This document shows, one piece after another, positions 43,735 through 52,297 of a stretch of DNA of 64,000 nt. Below the pieces are notes generated by a model. The model was not told the DNA's origin. It saw only the letters and a program-made list of their open reading frames with translations, and searched no databases. The stretch lies in the IMG/VR virus record IMGVR_UViG_3300042945_003354, positions 1 to 64,000 of that record; one strand, written 5' to 3'. Positions within the stretch are counted from its first letter, which is position 1, and each line of letters starts with the position of its first letter. The stretch comes from a virus. A program made the translations under genes and the position numbers.

Positions 43735-44352
43735 TCACGGCGCGTCTGTGAGCTTTGCGGTGGGCGAACTTCCTTCGTGCGAGCGACGCGCAGCTTCCCA
43801 CCCCGCCAAGAATACCTCTTGGTGAGTTAGTCGGGGCCACACTCCGCGCTTGTCGCACCATTGCAGGAACGCCCATTCCGGCCCCTCCTCCCACTCCTTG
43901 TTCGCCCGGCGCTTCTCGTCGTCGCCCACCACGCTAGTGCAGCGAACGGCGGTCTCAGGTTGTTTGTCGTTTTCAGTGTTCATAAAGGTTGTTTCTTCTC
44001 CGCGCGCGCCGGCCCTGCAGAACGCATCTGCAGGGCCGGCGTAGATGTCGTCCCCGTGTAGAGCCACCGTCACCGTCGCGTCGGCGAACATCTTGGTCAG
44101 CCACTCTGCAAGGGGCAGCGCCGGACCCTCGCACCAGGCGTCATGGATCAACCCGGCGATCAACGGGACCATGTGGTAGCGCCAAGGGTAGTCCCAATCT
44201 TCTCCCTCCGCGTGGATGATGGCGTCGCCGGGTTCGGTGATCGCATCGGCCAGCTCACCGCATAGGCCGTCCCAGTCTTCCACGGTTTCGCCGCGCGCAT
44301 CCAAGAACGCCGTCGCCAGATTGGGAATTTCCTTGGAAGCGGGGTCAGACAT
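43735..44352 (-). CDS. hypothetical protein, 205 aa
   Basis: ATG at 44352 (MSDPASKEIPNLATAFLDAR) lies inside the end of the Zn-ribbon gene upstream by 8 nt. Acidic; N-terminal half with LIAGLIDHDAWCEGPALPL-like helix order, then a polar linker and a short Trp-rich module (EWEEGPEWAFLQWCDKRGVW). The last 60 residues resemble a small separate domain. Unrecognised. Confidence 0.5.
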   Translation of the reverse strand: MSDPASKEIPNLATAFLDARGETVEDWDGLCGELADAITEPGDAIIHAEGEDWDYPWRYHMVPLIAGLIHDAWCEGPALPLAEWLTKMFADATVTVALHGDDIYAGPADAFCRAGARGEETTFMNTENDKQPETAVRCTSVVGDDEKRRANKEWEEGPEWAFLQWCDKRGVWPRLTHQEVFLAGWEAARRSHEGSSPTAKLTDAP

Positions 44353-44629
44353 GGGCGCCTCCTCTCGGCGATGGCTCCAAAGATTTGCCGCATTTCCGGC
44401 ATTTGGTTTCGTAGGCGGCGTGTGCCCTGTTACAGCATATCGCCCGTGTCGGGCATCCGCTGATCTCACGAGTGCCGCAAAGCCATTCCTGCTTTCCTTT
44501 GCTGCTGCGATACCCCTGCCCCTGCGTGAATACTCCAGGATCAGGGCGAGGCCAGTAGCACGGGCATTTGAGGCAGCGCGAATCGGCCACGCTCACGGTT
44601 TGTCTGACATTCCTGTCGCGGACATTCAT
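44345..44629 (-). CDS. small zinc-binding protein, 94 aa
   Basis: Several Cys pairs (RCLKCPCYW, LCGTREISGCPTRAICC, KCRKCGKS) suggest two zinc sites. It follows SbcC by 13 nt on the same strand. Function unknown. Confidence 0.55.
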   Translation of the reverse strand: MNVRDRNVRQTVSVADSRCLKCPCYWPRPDPGVFTQGQGYRSSKGKQEWLCGTREISGCPTRAICCNRAHAAYETKCRKCGKSLEPSPRGGAHV

Positions 44630-44642
44630 GTTACTGTGCCCG

Positions 44643-47165
44643 TCATTCTGGGATCTCGATCAGGTCACTGAAGGCGTCGATGAGCGTCGGGGAGTGGTCG
44701 CAGACGATCATCTGCAGCGTGCCCTCTTCGCCGATCTTCCGGAGCATGTCCGCCATAGCGCGTTTGGCTTCTTCGTCCAGATGCGTGGTCGGCTCGTCCA
44801 GCGACAGGAGTCCCACGTTTGGCATGATCATCGCGTGCAGCGCGCGCAGCGTAGCCACGGCCAGGCGCACCTTCTGGCCGCCTGACATGCGGCTTTGCGG
44901 CATCCAGGCCTCGTCCGCGCGGTCAGTGCGGAGGAAGTCATAGGACAGCGGCAGCTCCTCGCTCGCCGAGACCATGAAGTCCGCGCCGCTCTCCGCCAGA
45001 TAATCCCCGGCCAGTTGTGCGATCTGCCCGAACTTGTAGTTCAGGAATTCGAGGCTGGCGCCGTTCGGTCGGAACGTGTCGCGCAGCATCTCCAGATCCT
45101 TGGCGAGCGCCAGGCGCGTCTTCTGTTCCGCGGTCCGAAGGTCGAGCTCGTCGATCTTGCGGCTCGCCGCCTTCATCGACTCGTTGGCGGCGTCGTGCCG
45201 TCCGCGGGCCTCGTCGAGGGTCTGCTGCGCCTTCTCGAGTTCGGTCAGTTTGCTCTGCACCATCTGCTGCGTCAGCACCGGGGCACCGTCGCTCGGGAAG
45301 AATCCCAGCGGCACATCAGCAAGCAATTTGTGCAGGCTGTCGTGCGCGGCTTCCATGCTGCGCTGCGCGGCGTCGACTTCCGCGATCTGCTTCTGTACAG
45401 TCTCCACTGCGTCGCTGGTGCTCTTGGCTTTCTCGGCGGCGTCGTGAAGCATTGCACCGTCGATCAGCGCGCGCCACGGCGCGTCTTTCAGCGCTTGCGC
45501 CTGGCTCGCCTCTTGCGCGACCAGATTGTCGATCTCGTGCTGCGTCGGCTCCGTCTTGCCTTTGACAGCGACCCTGTAGCGGTCCACGACCTGCGTGAGA
45601 CGCGCGTGCTCGTGCGCCTTGGCGTGCCACGCCTGCAGCTTTGCCGTCGCTTCATTCAGCCCCTGCTGTGTCGTCTCCCTGGTAGTCAGCGACGTTTCAA
45701 TCTGCAGCCGCCTCCGGTCGTTCAGGTGCTTTGCCAGCGCGTCAGCCAGCGTCGCGTGCGCGCGTTGCAACGCGCCCGCATCCTTCTGCTTCGCGCGAAG
45801 AGCGTCGCCGCTGACCACCCCCTTGTCCTCGGCCTTTTTCAACTGCCCCTCGAGGTCTGTGATTTCCTTGCGCAGATGCTCTGGGTCAGGAGGCGTCGTG
45901 CCGCCACAAAGCGGACAGTGATCCGCGTGTCCCCCGCCGACTTCGAGTCCACGCAGAAGATCACGCCGCATCTGCAGAGCATTGCGAATCAGAACGTATG
46001 ACTCCCGGTTGGCGTCATACGCAGTCTGCAAGGCCGTGACGACTTCTGTGCCCGCGGTCACCTTCTCCTCTGCCTCTCTCTCGCTCGCAGTCGCGCCGGG
46101 GATGGATGTCGTCAGCGTGTCCAGGTCGTCGAACTTCTTCAGCATCGCCTCGGCGCGTTTGACGGACGACTCGGGACTGTCGCCCAGCTCTCCGGCCTCT
46201 TTCAGCTTTGCTTCCGCGTCTGCGAGTTCCGCGAACTGTTGCTTGAGCCCGCGCGCGCTGAGCAGAGCCAGGTCCGTCTTGGACTGGTCTGCGCTGGCTT
46301 GCAGATTCGCCTGCTTGCGCTGCGTCAAACTGGTCAGCTTCTTCTGCCACTCTTGTTGCTGCTGGCGCGCGTTGACGAGCCACAGGGCAGCGTCCTCGCC
46401 CGCTGGGACGTGCTGCTGCAGTTGCGTCTTGGCCGCTGTCGCGGCATCCTCCGCCGCCGCAACCGCGCTGTGTTGGGACGAAACATTGCGGACCAGCGCC
46501 AGATACTCGGCAGGCGAAGGCAACCCTTTCATCTCCGACTCGCAGGTCTCGAAGAAACGGCGGGCCTCTTCGTAGGTCGCCTGGGCGGCGTCGCGCACCG
46601 CGCCGAGATCCTGGACGCTGCTCGCGACGGTTTCCCGATGCGTCTCGATCACGTTGGCAATCTTCGCGAGGTGCCCCAGCATGAGCAGTTTGGTGTAGAA
46701 CTCCCGGCGGTCAGTCTCGAGCCCGAACATGTTGGCCATCTCGCCCTGCCGGATGAACACCGTGGAGTTGATGGCCTTTTTGTCGACGCCGAGGATGTCG
46801 AACATGATGCTGCTGACCTCTGCGTCGGACGTGATGGGCTTCTCGGCCCCGTCCCACCACAGCTTCCTGGTCACTGTCGTGCGCGTGATGCGCCGCTGGA
46901 TCTTGCCTACCTTGCCGTCCGCCACGAACTCCAGCGTCACCTCGGCCGCGGCCGGCGGATTTTCGCCGCTCGACCGGCGGATGAATGCGCGCAGCGGGTC
47001 CGGGTGGTCGATGGTGCCGGTGAGTCCGAATTGAATGGCCTGCAGCACAGTCGATTTGCCGCGCCCGTTGGGGCCGGCCAAGCCGACGACGCAGCCCTGC
47101 AGTTTGCTTTTGATCGAGTGATGCCGACCGAAGTCGGTGATCTCGATGGATGTGATTTTGATCAT
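44643..47165 (-). CDS. sbcC: SbcC/Rad50/gp46-like recombination ATPase
   Basis: 840 aa from the ATG at 47165 (MIKITSIEITDFGRHHS). N-terminal P-loop GLAGPNGRGKSTVL, Q-loop region FIRQGEMANMF, long coiled coils (about 200-650) broken by a zinc hook CPLCGG, then the ABC signature RMSGGQKVRLAVATLRAL and Walker B LLSLDEPTTHLDE. With SbcD, two genes upstream, it forms the Mre11-Rad50-type complex that resects DNA ends for recombination-dependent replication, as T4 gp46/47 do. Confidence 0.9.
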   Translation of the reverse strand: MIKITSIEITDFGRHHSIKSKLQGCVVGLAGPNGRGKSTVLQAIQFGLTGTIDHPDPLRAFIRRSSGENPPAAAEVTLEFVADGKVGKIQRRITRTTVTRKLWWDGAEKPITSDAEVSSIMFDILGVDKKAINSTVFIRQGEMANMFGLETDRREFYTKLLMLGHLAKIANVIETHRETVASSVQDLGAVRDAAQATYEEARRFFETCESEMKGLPSPAEYLALVRNVSSQHSAVAAAEDAATAAKTQLQQHVPAGEDAALWLVNARQQQQEWQKKLTSLTQRKQANLQASADQSKTDLALLSARGLKQQFAELADAEAKLKEAGELGDSPESSVKRAEAMLKKFDDLDTLTTSIPGATASEREAEEKVTAGTEVVTALQTAYDANRESYVLIRNALQMRRDLLRGLEVGGGHADHCPLCGGTTPPDPEHLRKEITDLEGQLKKAEDKGVVSGDALRAKQKDAGALQRAHATLADALAKHLNDRRRLQIETSLTTRETTQQGLNEATAKLQAWHAKAHEHARLTQVVDRYRVAVKGKTEPTQHEIDNLVAQEASQAQALKDAPWRALIDGAMLHDAAEKAKSTSDAVETVQKQIAEVDAAQRSMEAAHDSLHKLLADVPLGFFPSDGAPVLTQQMVQSKLTELEKAQQTLDEARGRHDAANESMKAASRKIDELDLRTAEQKTRLALAKDLEMLRDTFRPNGASLEFLNYKFGQIAQLAGDYLAESGADFMVSASEELPLSYDFLRTDRADEAWMPQSRMSGGQKVRLAVATLRALHAMIMPNVGLLSLDEPTTHLDEEAKRAMADMLRKIGEEGTLQMIVCDHSPTLIDAFSDLIEIPE

Positions 47166-47178
47166 GTAATGAGTATGG

Positions 47179-47739
47179 CTAGAAAGGACAATTTGGGTCG
47201 TCCGGGATGGTGTATTCGCCGCTGTCCTTTTCATCTAAGACGTCGGACTCCTCTCGGTTGTCCATCGCCAGGTATTTCGCATTCCTCTCCTGGATGTCGT
47301 CGCGTTTGCGTTCCAGCATGTGCTGCACGTGCTCTGGCAGGTAGCGCTCCTGATGCGATTTCCATGAGTTCAGCTCCACCGTCACCACGCGCATGTTGCC
47401 CTCCTCGTAGCCGAGCGTCGGATTCACGCGGTCGATCGTCAGCACCGAATCGTCGCCCTCTTTTTTGGAATACAGACCGAAGGCGTCCACCAACCCTCGC
47501 CAGTAGTCCAGCGTGATCCTGAACGGTATTTTCCGCTCGGCCGCGTGGTCACGCAGCGTGCAGTAGTCCGCGGTTTTCTTCTGCTGCGCACGCCAACGCC
47601 GCATCTCGTGCATGTGACACAGACACCGATCGTCCCGCGACGCGCGCCGGCAGCCTTTTACCCAGCACAGTCCGTCGCCGGAATTCCCCTTGAACTCGAA
47701 GAATCCTTCGGCAAGCAGAGCTGCGCTGGGTTTCGGCAT
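47179..47739 (-). CDS. HNH-like protein between sbcC and sbcD
   Basis: 186 aa. N-terminal Cys/His cluster (LCWVKGCRRASRDDRCLCHM) may bind zinc. The motif SVLTIDRVNPTLGYEEGNMR matches the phage HNH-nuclease pattern in which Asp-Arg and Asn flank the active site. A free-standing HNH gene lodged between two partner genes suggests a mobile insertion. Activity unproven. Confidence 0.55.
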   Translation of the reverse strand: MPKPSAALLAEGFFEFKGNSGDGLCWVKGCRRASRDDRCLCHMHEMRRWRAQQKKTADYCTLRDHAAERKIPFRITLDYWRGLVDAFGLYSKKEGDDSVLTIDRVNPTLGYEEGNMRVVTVELNSWKSHQERYLPEHVQHMLERKRDDIQERNAKYLAMDNREESDVLDEKDSGEYTIPDDPNCPF

Positions 47740-47745
47740 GTCAGC

Positions 47746-48954
47746 CTATTCTTCATTTTCCCTGACGTCTGCTGCGACTAGGCGAGCCTCGATCAGATCT
47801 GCCACGATATTGCTGGCGTCGCTCTCGCCCCGGTGCAGGAGATCCAGCGCCGTCTTCTGCAGGTCTTCCCGGTCCTTGAATCGCTGACTCACGAAGTATT
47901 CCATCGTGAACTCCTTCTCGGAGTCCGGTGAATCTTTGACTCTCGCCGGATGCGCCTGCGTGTTGGGCAGCGGGTAGCACCGTATGACCGCGCGCTGGGC
48001 GTCCAGCATCGAGTGCAGCCGGTTGATCGTCTGCGGAAACTGCCGGTCGAACTGCACGACCGCCACAGGATGCTGCGCGGCCACCGGCTCGATACGCAGC
48101 ATGAGCGCGTCGAGGTCCTCGGCGGTGCGCACCTCCGCGTTGATGAACGGACGGGTGTGAATCGGAATCGTCTCCTTCAGGACAGCGCCCTCGGCGGTCA
48201 GCCGGATGATCGGCACAGACTTGCCGATCGGCTCGCCGGCGTTGCACATCTCGGTCGACCCCGGGTAACCGATCAGGCACTTGCCTCCGCCGGGACGGTC
48301 CAGCTGCTGGAACCCCTGCAGGTGGATGTCGCCGAGCAGCCAGGCCTTGTTGTGCTTCGAGATTGGCAGCTCGGATACGTGCAGCGGGTCCGGTGTGTGA
48401 ATCGGAAACTTCACCACTCCGTCGATGAGTCCGTGGAACAGCACGACATCTGCCTGCCGCGCCCGCACGGTGATGTTCGCCAAGTCGCCGCGGAAGCTGG
48501 CTGCGGTGTGCGGCGTGAGCCCCACGATGCGGTAGCCACGGAAGACGACGCTGGAGTCGTCCAACGGCACGATGCCTGTCTCACCTTCAAATAGCGTCTC
48601 GGTGTCGTCGTCCGTCAGATTTAACGCGCGCCCCGGAAACAGCGTCTGCAGCCACGTGGGCGTGCTCCAGTCGTGGTTGCCGGTGATGGTGAATGCCACC
48701 TTCCCGGCGCTCCGGATCATCTGGTCGATGTGCATCAGCTGCCCGATTACCTGCGGGCTCGGCCGCGGGCGGTCGAAGATGTCGCCGGTGATGCAGATGA
48801 TGTCCGCGTGCTTCAGCGCCGCCTCGACTGCATTACGGAAGCCGTCGTAGAAGTCCTGGCCCCGACGGGCAGCCGCGTATTGTGAGTCTCGCAGGTGGGT
48901 GTCACCGATAAGTGCGATCAGAAGATCGCTGTTTGGGGTCGCATTTTTTGCCAT
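47746..48954 (-). CDS. sbcD: SbcD/Mre11/gp47-like nuclease
   Basis: 402 aa metallophosphoesterase with the five expected motifs: LIALIGDTHLRDS, IICITGDIFDRP, TITGNHDWS, VVLFHGLIDG and WLLGDIHLQG. The C-terminal 100 residues form the helical cap that binds the SbcC coiled coil. It provides the nuclease for end processing. Confidence 0.9.
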   Translation of the reverse strand: MAKNATPNSDLLIALIGDTHLRDSQYAAARRGQDFYDGFRNAVEAALKHADIICITGDIFDRPRPSPQVIGQLMHIDQMIRSAGKVAFTITGNHDWSTPTWLQTLFPGRALNLTDDDTETLFEGETGIVPLDDSSVVFRGYRIVGLTPHTAASFRGDLANITVRARQADVVLFHGLIDGVVKFPIHTPDPLHVSELPISKHNKAWLLGDIHLQGFQQLDRPGGGKCLIGYPGSTEMCNAGEPIGKSVPIIRLTAEGAVLKETIPIHTRPFINAEVRTAEDLDALMLRIEPVAAQHPVAVVQFDRQFPQTINRLHSMLDAQRAVIRCYPLPNTQAHPARVKDSPDSEKEFTMEYFVSQRFKDREDLQKTALDLLHRGESDASNIVADLIEARLVAADVRENEE

Positions 48955-49685
48955 TTTTCAGTAGGGTAAATTTTGGAAGCCGCTTCAGCCAATTCTTCGC
49001 GAGCCCCCTTGAGGAGAGCGCGCGCCGCGCCTGCGAGTGCATCACAAATCGCCTGCCCGTCCACGACATTACGCGGGCGGCACATGGGCGTGATGCAAAC
49101 GTGCTTGGCCATGAACGACCAACGCATCCACAGATCACGCTCCTTCAGCCGGGACATCAGCGGGTCGCCATCCTCGTTGTAGAGGAACGCGTGGGCGAGA
49201 CTGCTGCGATCGGTGTACCAGAGAATCGAGACCCGGTCAGGTCCCGTGAATTGGTTCAGGATTCCCTCGGTGCCGATTTTGTAAAGCTCCGCGGAGTCAG
49301 TCGTCTGCTCCTGAAGCTCCCGCCCGCGCTCTGTCAGGATGGAGTGCACGCCATCCAGCAGGGCGCTGAACTCCGATCGGCTGACCGTGGACCCATAGGT
49401 GCCAGCGACGTAGCAACCGCGCGACACCGGCGCCCTGACCTCGCCGATCAGATCGATACGCTCCCAGACGGCCGCGTAGCCGCCCCATCCCTCGGTGCAG
49501 CCGGAGCCGTCGGTGTAGAGGACGCAGTCGTGCTCGTAAGGATCCGGGGCGACATCTTCGAGCCACTCGAACACGTCGGCGTAGCGCTCCTTGATCAGCT
49601 CACCGTCGACGGTCAGGTTATCCCACCAGGACGTCTCTTTTCGCCACTTGTGTTTGTTCCAGGTGTCACGGTTGTGGTGAGTCAT
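48918..49685 (-). CDS. RNase HI-like nuclease
   Basis: 255 aa. DCVLYTDGSGCTEGWGGYAA gives the first Asp, SRSEFSALLDGVHSIL the Glu, and ILWYTDRSSLAHAF the second Asp of an RNase H fold; the loop between is longer than in cellular RNase HI. It could remove RNA primers. It overlaps SbcD by 37 nt and the next upstream gene by 20 nt. Confidence 0.72.
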   Translation of the reverse strand: MTHHNRDTWNKHKWRKETSWWDNLTVDGELIKERYADVFEWLEDVAPDPYEHDCVLYTDGSGCTEGWGGYAAVWERIDLIGEVRAPVSRGCYVAGTYGSTVSRSEFSALLDGVHSILTERGRELQEQTTDSAELYKIGTEGILNQFTGPDRVSILWYTDRSSLAHAFLYNEDGDPLMSRLKERDLWMRWSFMAKHVCITPMCRPRNVVDGQAICDALAGAARALLKGAREELAEAASKIYPTEKWQKMRPQTAIF

Positions 49686-50274
49686 CGTCGTCCGCTTCTG
49701 GAGTCCTCACGTTTCCGGCCGTCTCCTTTTCGTGCTGCTGCGCCGCGTCCAGAACGCTGCCGTTCGCGTCCTCTCCTTGTGGTAATTTCGGCACGGCGGG
49801 TGCGGTGGTCTCGACCGCCGTGATCAGGCGCCGGCTGGCAATTCGCTTCAGAGAGCCGACGTTCTGATGTTCCGCTTCTTCCATGAACGCAGCGATGAGA
49901 GGGCCGGCCATCTTGTCCGCCACCTCCTGCTGAATCTGCGCTTGAGCATGCGGTCGCATCTTGTCGCTCAGCATACCGGGCATGGATGATGTGCCAGTGA
50001 CCTGCGTGAACGGCTGGTCGGCCCCGCGCACAATGCGGATGTCCCAGTAGATGCGGATGTCGCTGTCGTTGACCCCGACGACGCCCGAGTGGAAATCGAT
50101 CAGCGGACGTTCGCGGTCCAGCAGCCTGGCGTTGAGTTCGTTGGCCTCCTGGATGGCCTTGACCGCGCTCTGCAGTGCGGCCAAGACATCGACGGACGGC
50201 GCGTCAGGCGTTGAATTTCGCCCGGATTTCTTCTGCTTCGCTTTCGACTGGTTCGGTGGGTGGTGATTGCTCAT
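49666..50274 (-). CDS. hypothetical protein, 202 aa
   Basis: ATG at 50274 (MSNHHPPNQSKAKQKKSGRN). Basic N-terminus, a beta-rich middle (PLIDFHSGVVGVNDSDIRIY), helices and an acidic tail (TPEADDDDSPQP). The end overlaps the RNase H start. Unrecognised. Confidence 0.5.
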   Translation of the reverse strand: MSNHHPPNQSKAKQKKSGRNSTPDAPSVDVLAALQSAVKAIQEANELNARLLDRERPLIDFHSGVVGVNDSDIRIYWDIRIVRGADQPFTQVTGTSSMPGMLSDKMRPHAQAQIQQEVADKMAGPLIAAFMEEAEHQNVGSLKRIASRRLITAVETTAPAVPKLPQGEDANGSVLDAAQQHEKETAGNVRTPEADDDDSPQP

Positions 50275-50398
50275 TTTGAATATCGCGTAGTTTCTCGCCT
50301 TGCTCACGCGTCCAGATCAAATAGAGTGACGTGCGTGCTTTTCCGAACCTGTCCGCACGTTCGTTTTCCAACAACACCGTCGATTTTGATTGAGCCAT
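50204..50398 (-). CDS. small charged protein, 64 aa
   Basis: MAQSKSTVLLENERADRFGK, helical and charged. Its ATG (50396-50398) overlaps the terL ATG (50397-50399) on the opposite strand, the shared bases being CATG. It overlaps the 202-aa gene by 71 nt. First gene of the long leftward transcript. Confidence 0.5.
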   Translation of the reverse strand: MAQSKSTVLLENERADRFGKARTSLYLIWTREQGEKLRDIQNEQSPPTEPVESEAEEIRAKFNA

Positions 50399-50831
50399 GT
50401 TAGCGCAAGGTGAATTTATTTATGATTTGATGAACGCCTTGAGGAGAGACCCTCAGCGGGCGGCAAAGGTGTCCGCCGCTCTGCAGCGCATGGACACGGT
50501 AACGGCGGCCGTGGCGGATGGCAAGGCCACACGCAGCGACATCGCCAAGATCGAGGCTGAGATCGTCCCGCTGTGCGGTTTCAACTTCGGCCTTCTCATT
50601 CCTCGATTCTTCCCGCGTTACCCATTCGAGAAGCCGCTCGACCTGAGCGCGCGCCCGTTCATGTATGCCATGACCGCGCTGGCGCCGGGCAGCGTCGTCA
50701 CCCTAAAGGCTGGACGTCAGGTCGGGAAATGCGCCGACGGCGACACCACGGTCGTCACCGACCGCGGCGTCGCCACGTTGCACGACATCTTCGCGGAGGG
50801 GATCCCAGTTCAGGCCAGCATCGTGCGATAG
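50397..50831 (+). CDS. terL: terminase large subunit, N-terminal extein with N-terminal half of a split intein
   Basis: 144 aa. Residues 1-111 are the TerL N-terminus up to the P-loop (LKAGRQVGK); residues 112-144 are intein block A (CADGDTTVVTDRGV). The stop is 33 codons into the intein. The rest of TerL starts 1.1 kb downstream with a C-intein ending in His-Asn before Ser-Thr. Joined by trans-splicing this gives GRQVGK|ST, a complete Walker A. The enzyme is the packaging motor ATPase/nuclease. Confidence 0.88.
   Translation: MLAQGEFIYDLMNALRRDPQRAAKVSAALQRMDTVTAAVADGKATRSDIAKIEAEIVPLCGFNFGLLIPRFFPRYPFEKPLDLSARPFMYAMTALAPGSVVTLKAGRQVGKCADGDTTVVTDRGVATLHDIFAEGIPVQASIVR
50730..50828 (+). mobile_element. 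N-terminal fragment of an atypically split TerL intein (33 aa)
   Basis: Starts with the nucleophile Cys112 immediately after the P-loop Lys. It carries only block A (GDTTVVTDRGVATLHDIF) before the stop codon. Known AceL-TerL-type inteins have a similar short N-piece of about 25 residues beginning C-x-x-GDT. A conventional split intein has about 100 residues here. Confidence 0.85.
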
Positions 50832-51772
50832 CTGCGAATGGCTTCTGCTCCGTGGATCTCGACGTATGACGGGTCGAACACTTCCGCCTCCGCAGGCGTG
50901 TAGATCAGCCCGTCCTTCAGCTTGTCGATCAGGTGCTGCGAGAACCGGTAGCGGACGCCGGGCGAAGCGAGCATCCACTTCGACTGCAGCGTGAGGATCA
51001 TCTCGCCGGACATCCCGGCTGCGAATCCGCAATCCCGCAGCAGATCGGTGATGTAGTTTTCCCGGATGCGCGCGAAACGATCCGCCAGCGTCTCGAAGTG
51101 GTGTCTGGCGCTCAGCGGCCAGCTTTTCTTCAGCCACTTGTGGCGCTCGAGGTAGATGTCCTGCATGCTCGGGGACAGGGCGCTCACGTCGGCGTAGAGG
51201 CAGGACACTCCGCAGGTCCACATCTTGTGCTCGCCGACGTAGAACTGATCAAGGTCCGCCTTGCCCGATTCCATGATCATGCGGCGGCAGAGCATGCCGA
51301 AGTTGGAATGATCCGCGGCGCTGGCTCCGGCGTGATCCTCCGCGCACGCCAGCAGCGACAGCTGCGGTTGACGCAGCGCGGTCCGCATCTGCTGCAGCAG
51401 GATGCTACGGTCAATCTGCAGCGCCGTTGCGTCCGGGCCCGTATATGGGTATTCCGGCTTCGGCAACTTCTTGCTCAGCTTTCCGGCTGCGTCATACATC
51501 TCGACGATCCGCTCGTCGCGACGCAGGAAGAACGCATCGCTCTCGTCTTTCCTCGCTGCCTTGCGCATCCATATTTCGGCGTCTTCGACGTCGATTCGGT
51601 AGATGGTGATGTCCGGCCTGCCCGGGTCGTTGCTGGCGGCCTGGACGCTGACGAGTCCTGCGAGGAACGGGGATGGACGCGGAGTCCATTGCTGCTTTTT
51701 TGGTAGTTTCTGAGTGGTGTTCAAATGGTTGAGTTGTGGACGACCATACAGCGTGGAGACGGCGGACGGCAA
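50810..51772 (-). CDS. unidentified 320-codon gene inserted between the terL intein halves, inverted
   Basis: An open frame on the opposite strand fills the gap between the two terL pieces, its tail overlapping the end of the N-piece by 22 bp. The start is unclear (TTG at 51772 or later). It shows charged N-terminal segments, VEDAEIWMRKAARKDESDAF, CAEDHAGASAADHSNF and a helical C-terminal half (HFETLADRFARIRENYITD). I see no LAGLIDADG, GIY-YIG, HNH or Vsr-like signature. It could be a free-standing nuclease of a new kind or an unrelated passenger. Confidence 0.6.
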   Translation of the reverse strand: MPSAVSTLYGRPQLNHLNTTQKLPKKQQWTPRPSPFLAGLVSVQAASNDPGRPDITIYRIDVEDAEIWMRKAARKDESDAFFLRRDERIVEMYDAAGKLSKKLPKPEYPYTGPDATALQIDRSILLQQMRTALRQPQLSLLACAEDHAGASAADHSNFGMLCRRMIMESGKADLDQFYVGEHKMWTCGVSCLYADVSALSPSMQDIYLERHKWLKKSWPLSARHHFETLADRFARIRENYITDLLRDCGFAAGMSGEMILTLQSKWMLASPGVRYRFSQHLIDKLKDGLIYTPAEAEVFDPSYVEIHGAEAIRSYRTMLA

Positions 51773-51976
51773 GTCCGTGGATGTCTTCGCTGCCCCTTCG
51801 TCCGTAATGGGGAATAATGCGCGCGGTCGTTCCGTGCCGACCGTGTTCCTGCGCCTGTTCAGGTGAGCCCCCGCCGCTTGCGCTTGCGGGGATCTTCATC
51901 TTGACGCTATTTGCGATGCGCCTACGATGCCAAACATCGCGTGCTGTTGGAAACCGAAATAGCTGAGGAAAGATCC

Positions 51977-52297
51977 GTGGAGCATCTCGACTTAAAAGTC
52001 GCTGCTCCGGGTGGTGCTTTTGTGCGTGTCACCCACGTCTGCCGAACCGTGCCGATGCCGGTGTGGCGAATCCTGACGCGAGATTTCGCGTTGGAGTGCG
52101 CCGGCAAGCATTTGGTAAGGAGACTCAGTGGATATGGGCAGGTGGATCAATGCCTGCCCGGTGACTTCATACTGACTCAAGACGGCTGGCAGCCCGTCAC
52201 TGCATGTGCGCCGGTGGGTGAGGAACGCGAGATGTTCGACCTCCGTGTGGAGGGCGAGGATCACGCATACTTCACCTCCGGGATTGCCAGCCACAAT
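51977..52297 (+). mobile_element. C-terminal fragment of the atypically split TerL intein (about 107 aa)
   Basis: Contains the block B-like CAGKHLV, block F DLRVEGEDHAYFTSG and block G IASHN followed by +1 Ser. It matches the AceL-TerL C-piece in size (about 104 residues) and layout, the break coming right after block A. No endonuclease domain remains in either half. Confidence 0.85.
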
